Shown here one piece after another: positions 54,972 to 63,994 of a DNA stretch of 64,000 nt (positions are counted from its first letter, which is position 1; the number at the start of each line of letters is the position of its first letter). The notes beneath the pieces were generated by a model. It was not told the DNA's origin, did no database searches, and was given only the letters and a program-made list of their open reading frames with translations. The DNA is from Bacillus sp. JCM 19034 (GTDB taxonomy: Bacteria; Bacillota; Bacilli; Bacillales; Bacillaceae_D): contig NZ_BAXR01000006.1 in the NCBI RefSeq assembly GCF_001310635.1, positions 171,246 to 235,245 on the forward strand. Direction: 5' to 3'. The translations under genes and the position numbers were made by a program.

Positions 54972-56065
54972 ATCAAGTGCTAATTCAAGGCAAAAGTGCA
55001 TTAGAATGGGCAGAAAATGCTGCAAAAAGTTTGATGGATGAGTTTGAACCGATTATGCTACCACCCGCAAACCGCTGGCATTATCATCAAGGGGTATTTC
55101 TTTGTGGAGTGTATCAGCTTTATTTAGAAACGGCGAACGAGGCTTATTTTCATTATGTAAAAGAATACGTTGATAAGTTAGTTGATGAAAACGGCAACTT
55201 TTATTTTGAGCGCGATCAATTGGATGCGATTCAACCAGGTTTATTATTGCTACCGTTATATGAGCAAACAGGAGATGATCGCTATAAGGTTGCTGCTTCA
55301 AAATTACGTAATTTATTAAAGACAATAAATCAAACGTCTGAGGGTGGATTTTGGCATAAAGATAAATATCCGTATCAAATGTGGTTAGATGGGTTATATA
55401 TGGCAGGTCCTTTTACATTACAGTACGGACAACAGTTTAATGAACCTAAACTCGTGGATCTCGTATTAAAGCAAGAGGCATTAATGAGAAAGAATACGTT
55501 TGATCCTGAAACTGGGCTTTATTTTCATGGATGGGATGAAAGTGGCATGACTCCCTGGAGTGTACCTAAAACAAATACCGCACCAGAAATTTGGGGACGC
55601 TCATTAGGATGGTATGGATTAGCGGTGGTGGACCTTATAACTTTATTACCTGAGGACCATGAAAAAAGGTCTGAATTAATTCGTGTATTACAAGATTTAA
55701 TTAAAAACTTGGTTCGATATCAAGATGAAGAGTCAGGTTTATGGTACCAAATCATAAATAAAGGGAACTTACCGGATAATTGGCTCGAGAGCTCTTGTTC
55801 AAGCTTGTTTGTTTATACGATTGCTAAAGCTGCTAAATGTGGTTTTATCGATTCAACGTATGCTAAGTACGCTAAAAAAGGCTATGAAGGCATAATATCG
55901 CAATATGTTGAAGAAGACGAAGAAGGAAAGCTAGCATTAACAGGGATTTGTATTGGAACTTCTATAGGTGTTTATGACTATTACGTCAATCGCCAAACAA
56001 GTGTAAACGATTTACATGGAGTAGGGACATTTATAATGGCTAGCTTACAATTAAAGGATTTGTAG
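54968..56065 (+). CDS. GH105 unsaturated rhamnogalacturonyl hydrolase (YteR/YesR-like)
   Basis: 365 residues forming an alpha6/alpha6 barrel. The active-site acid in YteR/YesR is in a WxDxxY-like part, here YQMWLDGLYMAGPF near 136-149; a second conserved Asp lies in RDQLDAIQPG near 82-91. Also RWHYHQGVFLCG near 35, EIWGRSLGWYGLA near 209 and ESSCSSLFVYTIAKA near 275. Acts inside the cell and removes unsaturated uronic acid from rhamnogalacturonan-type disaccharides. The AAGGGGG is upstream, start overlaps the cupin stop. Strongest clue to the substrate of the locus. Confidence 0.9.
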   Translation: MNQVLIQGKSALEWAENAAKSLMDEFEPIMLPPANRWHYHQGVFLCGVYQLYLETANEAYFHYVKEYVDKLVDENGNFYFERDQLDAIQPGLLLLPLYEQTGDDRYKVAASKLRNLLKTINQTSEGGFWHKDKYPYQMWLDGLYMAGPFTLQYGQQFNEPKLVDLVLKQEALMRKNTFDPETGLYFHGWDESGMTPWSVPKTNTAPEIWGRSLGWYGLAVVDLITLLPEDHEKRSELIRVLQDLIKNLVRYQDEESGLWYQIINKGNLPDNWLESSCSSLFVYTIAKAAKCGFIDSTYAKYAKKGYEGIISQYVEEDEEGKLALTGICIGTSIGVYDYYVNRQTSVNDLHGVGTFIMASLQLKDL

Positions 56066-56083
56066 AGAAGGAGTGGGTGTGAT

Positions 56084-56740
56084 ATGGAAATGAGCGGTTT
56101 AATGGGCGGTTTCTATCGGGTAAGTGTCTTCGTCTCACGCCTTGCTTATATCAACATTTTATGGGTGTTATTTACATTGCTCGGTTTAGTCATATTCGGT
56201 TTTATGCCTGCAACGGTTGCGATGTTTGCTGTAACGAGGAAAGGGATTAGAGGTGCAAATGATATATCTGTTTTTAAGATGTTTTGGCAAACTTATAAAA
56301 AAGAGTTTGTTAAAGCGAATTTATTTGGTGTGTTCTTCGTATTTATCGGATATATCATTTACGCGAACTTTGTATTATTGGCTGAACAAATTGTATGGAT
56401 GCAAATCGTTCGATATCTCTTGCTCGTTCTAACAGTCGTTTATTCTCTGACTCTACTAATGTTTTTTCCTGTATACGTTCACTATGACGTAAAACCTATC
56501 GAGAAGTTTAAAGTTGCGGTCTTGCTGACGCTCTCCTATCCGCAGTATATCATTTTCATGGCAGTAAGCGTCGTAGCTGTTCAGTATTTAGTAATGTATA
56601 TTCCAGGTTTAATTCCATTCTTTACGTGTAGCTTGATTGCGTTCATATTGACTAAAATTGCAAATATCGTATTTAAAGTCGTTAGTGATCGGCATCTTCA
56701 AAATGTCACGAAGAATGAGGAGCATGTGCAAGTATATTAA
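56084..56740 (+). CDS. DUF624 membrane protein (YesL family)
   Basis: 218 residues, about five membrane helices, first part LMGGFYRVSVFVSRLAYINILWVLFTLLGL is the family N-terminus. YesL lies in the B. subtilis rhamnogalacturonan yes cluster. GAAGGAG upstream. Function unknown. Last gene of the locus. Confidence 0.86.
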   Translation: MEMSGLMGGFYRVSVFVSRLAYINILWVLFTLLGLVIFGFMPATVAMFAVTRKGIRGANDISVFKMFWQTYKKEFVKANLFGVFFVFIGYIIYANFVLLAEQIVWMQIVRYLLLVLTVVYSLTLLMFFPVYVHYDVKPIEKFKVAVLLTLSYPQYIIFMAVSVVAVQYLVMYIPGLIPFFTCSLIAFILTKIANIVFKVVSDRHLQNVTKNEEHVQVY

Positions 56741-56896
56741 AAATAGTGGAGAGAAACAATGTGGAGATTACAAATACAAAAAAAGTCTCAACTAAGAAAA
56801 ATACAAAATCATGAATGATTCGGAGAATTATGTAAATACTACCTTTATCTTTGTGTTATGATGAAGGAAAGTCTTTACATAGAGGGGATGAATCAG

Positions 56897-57571
56897 ATGG
56901 AAAAAGCAATTGCAAGGTATATTGATCATACAGCATTGAAAGCTGACACGACTGAGGAGGAAATTATCAAGCTTTGTGAAGAAGCGAAGGAATATTCCTT
57001 TGCATCTGTTTGTATAAATCCGACATGGGTAAAACGAGCATCACAATTATTAAATGGTGTTGATGATGTAAAGGTATGCACCGTAATTGGCTTTCCGTTA
57101 GGGGCAACTACATCTGAAGTTAAAGCGTTTGAAACGCGAAATGCGATTGAAAATGGTGCGAACGAAGTTGATATGGTCATTAATGTGGCTGCTTTAAAAA
57201 GAAAAGATAATGATTTTGTAGAAAAAGATATACGGTCAGTCGTAGAAGCTGCGAATGGAAAAGCTTTAGTTAAAGTTATCATCGAAACCTGCTTGTTAAC
57301 AACCGAAGAAAAGCGTCGTGCTTGTGAATTAGTTGTTAGAGCTGGTGCTGACTATGTAAAAACATCAACAGGCTTTTCAACTGGTGGGGCTACGGTTAGT
57401 GATATTCAATTAATGCGTCAAACAGTTGGACCTAAAACAGGAGTAAAAGCTTCAGGCGGCGTACGAGACCTTGAAGGGGCGAAAGCAATGATTGAAGCTG
57501 GAGCGACAAGGATAGGGGCAAGTGCTGGTGTCGCAATTGTTAATGGCGAAAAAACGAATACGACATATTAG
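56897..57571 (+). CDS. deoC: deoxyribose-phosphate aldolase
   Basis: 224 residues from ATG 56897 (AGAGGGG 9 bases before; ATG 56888 is too close). Class I aldolase: [16 protein letters not shown] near 88, catalytic Lys in [11 protein letters not shown] near 137-147 region, and Schiff-base Lys in [17 protein letters not shown] near 155. Splits deoxyribose 5-phosphate into glyceraldehyde 3-phosphate and acetaldehyde. Here it has its own promoter region, downstream of the accessory locus. Terminator 57570-57597. Confidence 0.95.
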   Translation: MEKAIARYIDHTALKADTTEEEIIKLCEEAKEYSFASVCINPTWVKRASQLLNGVDDVKVCTVIGFPLGATTSEVKAFETRNAIENGANEVDMVINVAALKRKDNDFVEKDIRSVVEAANGKALVKVIIETCLLTTEEKRRACELVVRAGADYVKTSTGFSTGGATVSDIQLMRQTVGPKTGVKASGGVRDLEGAKAMIEAGATRIGASAGVAIVNGEKTNTTY

Positions 57572-57597
57572 AAAAAGGCGAAATGACGCCTTTTTCG
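57570..57597 (+). terminator. terminator after deoC
   Basis: GAAAAAGGCG / CGCCTTTTTC, 6-base loop AAATGA. Confidence 0.85.
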
Positions 57598-57634
57598 CTA
57601 TAGTTGAAGGATAGTATCTTAGAATAGCGTTTGA

Positions 57635-58087
57635 TTAGAAATGTTCTTTTGCGTATAATCCAACTTTTTTGAGTAATGTGATCGCTTGTTTCATCTCTTC
57701 CTCTGTTAACCCCGCAGTTGCCTCTGTAATAATTTGTTTGTGTTCTGGGAAAATTTCCTCGATAAAGGCGTACCCAGCTTCAGTTAATTCAGCATAAATT
57801 GTCCGTCTATCTGTTTGGCAACGCCTTCTAGTTATAAGTTCTTTTTTTTCCAATTTATCAATGACATAGGTTGTATTGGCGTTAGAGGTTAATATTTTCT
57901 CACCTATTTGTTGAAGTGGTTTCGTTCCTTTATGATAAAGAAGTTCTAAAACAGCGAACTCAGTTGTTGTAAGTCCATGATTGCTAATTTGACGATCAGA
58001 ATGTTTGCTAAGCCAAATAGAAGCTCTCGACAGGACGATGAAGAGCTTTAAAGATAAATCATGTTTGTCTTTTGTATCGATATTAAT
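57635..58087 (-). CDS. MarR-family regulator (MhqR-like), possible ATT start
   Basis: 150 residues if the start is ATT at 58087. Winged helix-turn-helix with FAVLELLYHKGTKPLQQIGEKILTSNANTTYVIDKLEKKELITRRR at about 40-85 and the wing QTDRRTIYAELTEAG. Resembles MhqR of B. subtilis, a repressor of quinone/azo-reductase genes, including the LELLYHKG and LKKxGxYAK parts. AAAGGAG lies 9 bases before the ATT; no ATG, GTG or TTG occurs between the upstream in-frame stop (58094-58096) and the conserved fold. Start either is ATT, or the start has been changed by a base error. No target gene is obvious next to it. Confidence 0.85.
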   Translation of the reverse strand: MNIDTKDKHDLSLKLFIVLSRASIWLSKHSDRQISNHGLTTTEFAVLELLYHKGTKPLQQIGEKILTSNANTTYVIDKLEKKELITRRRCQTDRRTIYAELTEAGYAFIEEIFPEHKQIITEATAGLTEEEMKQAITLLKKVGLYAKEHF

Positions 58088-58236
58088 AGAATTTCACTCC
58101 TTTCTACACCTTATACAGAGATAATATTCTAGTTGCGAAATAAGATCAAGACTTTTTCTAAAAAAAGGTAATTTATTAATTGCATAAAAATAATAGGAAC
58201 CTGTTACTTGTTTATACTATTATAAGGTGAATTCTT

Positions 58237-58797
58237 ATGAAGGGGTCTTATAATGATGGATCTATGGCTATTTTTCTCGTTGCAATTCTCGTAGCAGTTA
58301 TCGGACTAGTTGTATTCTTACCGAAGAAACAACCAACACCAGTTAAAGTACCCGTTCAAACACAAATGAATCCACAGTTAGAAGGTGCATATGCCGTGAA
58401 ACGTAATGATCAAATGGCAAAACAACAATTTGAAGATGTACAACAACAGGATGTCGAATTAGAAACAGCTGAGGAGCTAACACCAGAAATCGACGAACAA
58501 ATACATTCATTCCAATCAACATTACAACAATTAAGGATGAAGTCGAATCACCAGCCATCAACTATTCAGTACTCAAAACATGACAATCGACAAATGCTGT
58601 TACAGCAAGTTCAGCAAATGAATCGAGAAGCAAAGGGCCAGCAGAAGCAATTGTACACACAATTACAGCGAACGATTCAGCAAGCCACGCAGTTACTCCA
58701 TTCAATAGATGAGTCTGTTCAATCTATGGAAACGTTAACTACATTAACTGAACAATTAGAACAAACGGAACAGCAGTTACAGCAGTCTTCTAAATAA
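58237..58797 (+). CDS. membrane-anchored Gln-rich hypothetical protein
   Basis: 186 residues. One N-terminal helix (MAIFLVAILVAVIGLVVFL near 10-28), then a Gln-rich, mostly helical part with coiled-coil heptads (TIQYSKHDNRQMLLQQVQQ, QQLYTQLQRTIQQATQLLHS). AAGGTGA is 8 bases upstream. No family recognised; low-complexity Gln bias is unlike its neighbours. Confidence 0.65.
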   Translation: MKGSYNDGSMAIFLVAILVAVIGLVVFLPKKQPTPVKVPVQTQMNPQLEGAYAVKRNDQMAKQQFEDVQQQDVELETAEELTPEIDEQIHSFQSTLQQLRMKSNHQPSTIQYSKHDNRQMLLQQVQQMNREAKGQQKQLYTQLQRTIQQATQLLHSIDESVQSMETLTTLTEQLEQTEQQLQQSSK

Positions 58798-58896
58798 TGA
58801 ATTGGATTACGACTTATAAATGACTCTTCATTCAATACATGTTCAGCTAATTAGAACCAAATTTTTATTGAAGCTAAAATCCCATATGACGAGCAG

Positions 58897-59826
58897 TTAT
58901 CCTCTTTTATGCATCCGTTGGATTAGTGAGGCGAATCGATTAGCTATTGGTAACAAAATGAGAGAGCAAATCGTGTTAAATATAACACTTGCATGGGCTA
59001 ACTGCGTCATGGGGTCTGGAGTAAGAAAATCTGTAACCATGCTTAATAGATCAATAATTGGTAAAAAGAGAAGGACCCCGATAACATTTACCCAGATATT
59101 TGCAAAGGCTACTAATCGAGCACTTTTCCCTGAGCCTAAACTAGCGAGATAGGCCGTAATACACGTTCCGATGTTCGCTCCTAACATGATGGCAATACCT
59201 GCAGGTAAATGTAGAATGTGGTCATTCATAAATCCCATAGCAATAGCAGTTGTCGCTGTACTTGATTGAATTAGAGCTGTCATAATCGCACCTAAGCTAA
59301 CACCCAAAAAAAGATGTTCATTTGTTAAATGAAAGAAAGAATGAATATTTGGTATGGAAGAGAGCGGAAAAGCTAAAGATTTCAATCCATCCATTGCAAT
59401 AAAAATACAAGAAAGACCAAATGCGAAGCAGCCCAATGAGAAAGGAAGAGTTTTAGGAATTAGAAGAGCCACAAACCCTACGACAAGTAATGGAATGATC
59501 AATGATGAAACGTCAAGCGTTAATAATTCAGTCGTAAACGTTGTCCCAATATTCGCACCGAGAATAATGCCTATTGAATGTCTAAATTGTATTATTTTAG
59601 CTGCAACTAAGCCTACAATCATAACGATAATAACTGAACTACTTTGGAGGAGAGCAGTTGCTATGATACCTATAATAAATCCTTTCCATGGTGTATCAGT
59701 CATTTGCTGCATCCAACGTTGTAAGCTACGTCCACCTAGTTGAAAAAGTCCTGTACGTAACACAATCATCCCAAATAAAAAAAGCGTTATGTATACTGCT
59801 AGTAGCGATATTAATTCCTTGATCAT
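58897..59826 (-). CDS. yqeW: Na/Pi cotransporter family protein (YqeW/NptA-like)
   Basis: 309 residues from ATG 59826 (AGAGGTGA before it). About eight membrane helices with two inverted Na/Pi repeats: LLQSSSVIIVMIVGLVAAK near 60 and ALIQSSTATTAIAMGFM near 190 (QSSS/QSST signatures), each followed by GANIGTT or GANIGTC. Length matches B. subtilis YqeW. Imports phosphate with Na+. Opposite strand to the following rpsU unit, same place as in B. subtilis. Confidence 0.92.
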   Translation of the reverse strand: MIKELISLLAVYITLFLFGMIVLRTGLFQLGGRSLQRWMQQMTDTPWKGFIIGIIATALLQSSSVIIVMIVGLVAAKIIQFRHSIGIILGANIGTTFTTELLTLDVSSLIIPLLVVGFVALLIPKTLPFSLGCFAFGLSCIFIAMDGLKSLAFPLSSIPNIHSFFHLTNEHLFLGVSLGAIMTALIQSSTATTAIAMGFMNDHILHLPAGIAIMLGANIGTCITAYLASLGSGKSARLVAFANIWVNVIGVLLFLPIIDLLSMVTDFLTPDPMTQLAHASVIFNTICSLILLPIANRFASLIQRMHKRG

Positions 59827-59954
59827 GTGATCACCTCTATTAATACTGTATGGACAAGGGCGAATTAGCATGACAGGATTTTTTTAACTAGAATTCGGTT
59901 CGTGTTGAAGTAATGTCGACATTTGAGTACTATTCATAAGTAGAAAGTTTTAAG

Positions 59955-59983
59955 TTGACCAAAAGATGGGTATATATTATAAT
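59955..59983 (+). promoter_or_regulatory. sigma-A promoter of rpsU-yqeY
   Basis: TTGACC (59955-59960), 17-base spacer, TATAAT (59978-59983). Confidence 0.85.
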
Positions 59984-60051
59984 TCTATAAGACGTGCATT
60001 CTTTATAAGAGGTACGTGTTGATGTTGTTTGTTTCGGAGGGAGGATATATA

Positions 60052-60225
60052 ATGGCAGAGACTCGTGTTCGCAAAAACGAATCGATTGATGCTGCACTTC
60101 GTCGCTTCAAGAGATCACTCTCTAAAGAAGGAACGTTGGCTGAGGTTAGAAAGCGTAAGCACTATGAAAAGCCTAGTGTGAAACGTAAAAAGAAATCTGA
60201 AGCAGCAAGAAAGCGTAAGTTCTAA
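60052..60225 (+). CDS. rpsU: 30S ribosomal protein S21
   Basis: 57 residues from ATG 60052 (CGGAGGGAGG before it): [20 protein letters not shown] and the basic tail [14 protein letters not shown] match bS21 throughout. The open frame to 60016 is leader. Directly upstream of yqeY, with which it is co-transcribed. Confidence 0.97.
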   Translation: MAETRVRKNESIDAALRRFKRSLSKEGTLAEVRKRKHYEKPSVKRKKKSEAARKRKF

Positions 60226-60240
60226 GAGAGGTGTATTTAT

Positions 60241-60684
60241 TTGAATCTTCTTGAACAGTTAAATCAAGATATGAAGACGGCGATGAAGAACAAAGAAAAA
60301 GATAAACTCTCTGTTATTCGTATGGTGAAATCATCGTTGCAAAATGAGCAAATCAAGCTTGGTCGTGACTTGACAGATGATGATAGCCTTACGGTGCTTA
60401 ATCGCGAACTGAAACAACGCAAGGATTCCCTCCATGAGTTTGAAAAAGCAGATCGTGAAGATTTAGCTGTTAAGCTTCGTGCAGAGATTTCCGTACTTGA
60501 AGCGTATATGCCTGAACAATTATCAGAAGAAGAGCTAACAACTATTGTACAAGAAACAATAAAAGAAGTTTGTGCTACTTCAAAGGCGGATATGGGAAAA
60601 GTGATGGGAGCTATTATGCCTAAGGTTAAAGGAAAAGCTGATGGTGGCCTTGTGAATCGTCTTGTTCAACAACATTTATCTTAA
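60241..60684 (+). CDS. yqeY: YqeY family protein (GatB/Yqey domain)
   Basis: 147 residues from TTG 60241 (AGAGGTG upstream). Helical YqeY domain: [63 protein letters not shown]; the last part is shared with the tRNA-binding tail of GatB. May act on misacylated tRNA but not proven. Second gene after rpsU, then a strong terminator. Confidence 0.94.
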   Translation: MNLLEQLNQDMKTAMKNKEKDKLSVIRMVKSSLQNEQIKLGRDLTDDDSLTVLNRELKQRKDSLHEFEKADREDLAVKLRAEISVLEAYMPEQLSEEELTTIVQETIKEVCATSKADMGKVMGAIMPKVKGKADGGLVNRLVQQHLS

Positions 60685-60737
60685 GCTTGACGCAAAAGGC
60701 TGTCTTATAGAACGGTTGAGCTTTTGAAAAAAGCTCA

Positions 60738-60778
60738 GAAAAGGGTGTCACCAATGTACAGGTGACACCCTTTTCTTT
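60738..60778 (+). terminator. terminator after yqeY
   Basis: GAAAAGGGTGTCACC / GGTGACACCCTTTTC, 8-base loop, then TTTAT. A smaller GAGCTTTT/AAAAGCTC hairpin precedes it at 60718-60736. Confidence 0.92.
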
Positions 60779-60983
60779 ATTTGATTTTTAAGTAACCAAG
60801 TTAACGGGGATAATTATTCTTCCTTTTTTCGATCATTTTATTTTTAAAAGTTTAATCATTGTAAAGGTACATAAAATGAATGTAAGAACTATCGAATTTC
60901 ATCTTTTTATACATTATTGTGAAACCTATGGAAGTGCAGACTCGTATACGGTAATATGACATCTAAGAAGGGAGGGGTAATCT

Positions 60984-62312
60984 TTGAGGAAATATGTGTT
61001 ACGTTTTTCGTTTGTTTGTTTTATTTTGGCTTTTTTCTTACTGCCGATTCAAGCACTTGTTCACAGTGATGAAGAGAAAACAGTACAAGTTGTTTTCTTT
61101 ATTCCGGTTGAGCAAACTGTTGAACGCGGGCTTGAAGCTTTTATGAAACGGTCCTTTGAAGCGGCTTTTGAAGCAGGTGCGGATCATATTGTATTAGAAA
61201 TGCATACGCCTGGGGGTGCCGTTGATGCAGCAGGGAACATAGCGAAGCTAATTCAGGATACAGATATACCTATTACGACATTTGTTAATTCAGATGCCAT
61301 TTCTGCTGGAGCATATATCGCTTTAAACACCGATGAGATTGTCATGCACCCAAATGCAAGTATGGGATCAGCCGCTGTCATTGATGGTGAAGGAAATGCT
61401 GCTGAAGAAAAAACACAGTCATATTGGTTAAGTAGAATGGAAGCTGCAGCTCTTTTAAATGATCGTAACCCAATTTATGCCCTTGCTATGGCTGACAAAA
61501 GCGTTGATTTACCTGAATTAGGAGCACCTGAGGGAGAGTTATTAACTTTAAACGCCAATCAGGCTTTAGAAGTAGAGTATGCTGAAGCAATCGTGAAAGA
61601 TCGTATAGAGCTACTTGAATATATTGGGTTGGAAAATGCGATTATAGAGGATATGGAAGTAAGCTTCGCAGAACAAATTGCTCGTTTTGTGACTAATCCA
61701 ATTGTCATCCCCATTTTGCTATCGATTGGCAGTTTAGGACTGATATTGGAATTGTATTCACCTGGATTTGGAGTCCCTGGTATTATGGGGGGTTCAGCAC
61801 TATTGCTATTCTTTTTCGGTCATATGATCGCTGGGTTTGCAGGCTGGGAATCCTTTATTCTCTTAGGGGTTGGATTTGCTTTAATAGTAATAGAGATTTT
61901 TATGCCTGGTTTTGGTATATTTGGCCTACTTGGTATAGGCTCTGTAATTGGTGGAATGCTATTAGCTTCATTTTCAGCAGCAAGTATGCTTTTGTATATC
62001 GCAATTGCTGCCGTTATCACAGCAATCGTAGTAACTTTCATTTTCCGTAAAATTGGTTTAAGAGGACCTATGAGAAAAATGATCTTGACTGATTCAACGA
62101 GCAATGAAAAAGGTTTTATAACAAATGAAACGCGGAAAGAATTAATTGGTCGCGTTGGAGAAACAATAACCCCTCTTCGTCCGTCTGGTTCTGCGGTTTT
62201 TGACCATGAACGACTTGACGTAGTAAGCGAGGGAGGATATATTGAACAAGGAAGGAAAATTGAGGTTGTTTATACGGCAGGCTCAAGAATTGTTGTAAGA
62301 GAAAGTAAATAA
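60984..62312 (+). CDS. yqeZ: NfeD-family membrane-bound ClpP-class protease (YqeZ)
   Basis: 442 residues from TTG 60984 (GGGAGGGGTAAT upstream). Signal helix (about 8-27), ClpP-class protease domain (LEMHTPGGAVDAAGNIAKLI near 70, NSDAISAGAYIALN near 104-117 with candidate catalytic Ser, MHPNASMGSAAVIDG near 123), four helices (about 235-355) and a C-terminal OB domain (GRVGETITPLRPSGSAVFDHERLDVVSEGGYIEQG). Works with flotillin FloA in membrane domain organisation. First gene of the yqeZ-floA-yqfB operon. Confidence 0.94.
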   Translation: MRKYVLRFSFVCFILAFFLLPIQALVHSDEEKTVQVVFFIPVEQTVERGLEAFMKRSFEAAFEAGADHIVLEMHTPGGAVDAAGNIAKLIQDTDIPITTFVNSDAISAGAYIALNTDEIVMHPNASMGSAAVIDGEGNAAEEKTQSYWLSRMEAAALLNDRNPIYALAMADKSVDLPELGAPEGELLTLNANQALEVEYAEAIVKDRIELLEYIGLENAIIEDMEVSFAEQIARFVTNPIVIPILLSIGSLGLILELYSPGFGVPGIMGGSALLLFFFGHMIAGFAGWESFILLGVGFALIVIEIFMPGFGIFGLLGIGSVIGGMLLASFSAASMLLYIAIAAVITAIVVTFIFRKIGLRGPMRKMILTDSTSNEKGFITNETRKELIGRVGETITPLRPSGSAVFDHERLDVVSEGGYIEQGRKIEVVYTAGSRIVVRESK

Positions 62313-62331
62313 AATGTAGGAGGAATGGAAA

Positions 62332-63333
62332 ATGCCATTAGATGCTGGGAATATTATGGTTCTCGTCGGTTTAGCGATTATTTTTATTTTGTTGGCAGTA
62401 TTATTTACGTTTGTTCCAGTAATGCTCTGGATTTCAGCGTTAGCAGCTGGAGTGAAAATTGGAATTTTTGAGTTAGTGGGGATGCGCTTACGTCGTGTTA
62501 TTCCTGCAAGAGTTGTTAATCCATTAATTAAAGCGGTGAAAGCAGGTCTTGACTTAAATACTTCACGTCTTGAGGGACATTACTTAGCAGGTGGTAATGT
62601 TGACCGTGTTGTTAATGCATTGATTGCTGCTCAAAGAGCGAACATTGAATTAAGCTTTGAACGTGCAGCAGCGATTGACCTAGCTGGTCGTGACGTTTTA
62701 GAAGCTGTCCAAATGAGCGTTAATCCGAAAGTTATTGAAACACCGTTTATTGCTGGTGTGGCAATGGATGGAATTGAAGTAAAGGCAAAAGCACGTATTA
62801 CAGTAAGAGCAAACATCGATCGTTTAGTCGGTGGTGCTGGTGAAGATACAGTTATTGCCCGTGTTGGGGAAGGGATTGTATCGACAATCGGTTCTGCTGA
62901 TAATCATAAGAAAGTTCTAGAAAACCCAGATATGATTTCTCAGACGGTATTAGGTAAAGGATTAGATGCTGGTACAGCCTTTGAAATTTTGTCAATCGAT
63001 ATTGCTGATATCGATATCGGTAAAAATATCGGTGCGGAATTACAAACAGACCAAGCGGAAGCAGATAAGAAGATTGCACAAGCGAAAGCAGAAGAGCGTC
63101 GTGCTATGGCCGTTGCTCATGAGCAAGAGATGAAGGCTCGCGTTGAAGAAATGCGTGCGAAGGTTGTTGAAGCAGAGGCAGAAGTCCCAATGGCACTTTC
63201 TGAGGCATTACGCCAAGGGCATATGGGTGTAATGGATTATATGAATTACCAAAATGTGATGGCTGATACAGATATGCGAGATTCTATCAGCAGAGCTTCA
63301 GGACAATCGAACGAAACGAATGAAAATTCTTAA
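62332..63333 (+). CDS. floA: flotillin-like protein FloA
   Basis: 333 residues. N-terminal membrane part (about 5-45), SPFH-like middle ([60 protein letters not shown] near 79-140), coiled-coil Ala/Glu-rich C-terminus ([38 protein letters not shown]). Scaffolds functional membrane microdomains. AGGAGGAATGG upstream; 20 bases after yqeZ. Confidence 0.96.
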   Translation: MPLDAGNIMVLVGLAIIFILLAVLFTFVPVMLWISALAAGVKIGIFELVGMRLRRVIPARVVNPLIKAVKAGLDLNTSRLEGHYLAGGNVDRVVNALIAAQRANIELSFERAAAIDLAGRDVLEAVQMSVNPKVIETPFIAGVAMDGIEVKAKARITVRANIDRLVGGAGEDTVIARVGEGIVSTIGSADNHKKVLENPDMISQTVLGKGLDAGTAFEILSIDIADIDIGKNIGAELQTDQAEADKKIAQAKAEERRAMAVAHEQEMKARVEEMRAKVVEAEAEVPMALSEALRQGHMGVMDYMNYQNVMADTDMRDSISRASGQSNETNENS

Positions 63334-63368
63334 TAGAGCATCCTCCAAAATAGGAAAGGAGGAAAAGT

Positions 63369-63905
63369 ATGGGTTTTGATAACTTATTGCCTTTTATCGT
63401 TATTATCGGTGCATTGATTAGTTTTTTTGGCCGAATAGCAAATGAAAAGAAAGAGCAAGAGAGAAAGCAGCAACAACGTCGGCAAACTCCTGCTCAGCAA
63501 CAACAATCAGAACAACAAGTTGAGACTAACGAACAGCAAATTGATTGGCGCGATTTATTTAATACAGATGAATTTGAACAAAAGACATCTTGGCCAGGAG
63601 CTGAGTCGGCAGAACCATCAAAATCACAAATGCAGCAAGTTGAAAGTGAAGATAGACTAGAAAAAGAACAGAAAAAGCAAATTGAACGAAGAGAAAAATT
63701 AGAAAAAAGACTTAAAGAAATAAAGCAACAAACTGCCAAGACACGTCAACAGTCTGCGGCAACTGAATCAAGTGGGTTGAATTTACAATTTGATCAACTG
63801 TCGAATAAAGAGGCTATGCAAGGTGTTGTTTGGGCGGAGGTACTAGGTCGTCCTCGGGCGAAACAGCCTCATCAAACGTTTGGTAGAGGTAGAAGAACCC
63901 GATAA
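63369..63905 (+). CDS. yqfB: YqfB-like membrane-anchored Gln-rich protein
   Basis: 178 residues; one N-terminal helix (LLPFIVIIGALISFFGRI near 6-23), a Gln/Glu/Lys coiled coil (24-125), and a short C-terminal LNLQFDQLSNKEAMQGVVWAEVLGRPRAKQPHQ, which is the conserved piece of the family. AAGGAGG upstream. Third gene of the flotillin operon, as in B. subtilis yqeZ-yqfA-yqfB. Function unknown. Confidence 0.85.
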   Translation: MGFDNLLPFIVIIGALISFFGRIANEKKEQERKQQQRRQTPAQQQQSEQQVETNEQQIDWRDLFNTDEFEQKTSWPGAESAEPSKSQMQQVESEDRLEKEQKKQIERREKLEKRLKEIKQQTAKTRQQSAATESSGLNLQFDQLSNKEAMQGVVWAEVLGRPRAKQPHQTFGRGRRTR

Positions 63906-63921
63906 TATACAAAAAATGCTA

Positions 63922-63961
63922 GAGCTTGTCAACATTCTCTTATGTTGACAAGCTCTTTTTT
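63922..63961 (+). terminator. terminator of the flotillin operon
   Basis: Perfect GAGCTTGTCAACA / TGTTGACAAGCTC, loop TTCTCTTA, then TTTTTTG. Confidence 0.93.
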
Positions 63962-63971
63962 GTAAAAAGAA

Positions 63972-63994
63972 AACCCTAGGCTAGGCCTAGGGTT
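63972..63994. terminator. second hairpin at the window end
   Basis: AACCCTAGG / CCTAGGGTT around CTAGG. Preceded by AAAAAGAA on the plus strand, so probably a terminator for a minus-strand gene beyond the window, or part of a double terminator. Confidence 0.55.

Noticed and set aside
57635..57853. Short MarR C-terminal ORF as a separate truncated gene
   Set aside because: The same frame continues upstream with the whole helix-turn-helix; only the start codon is unusual.
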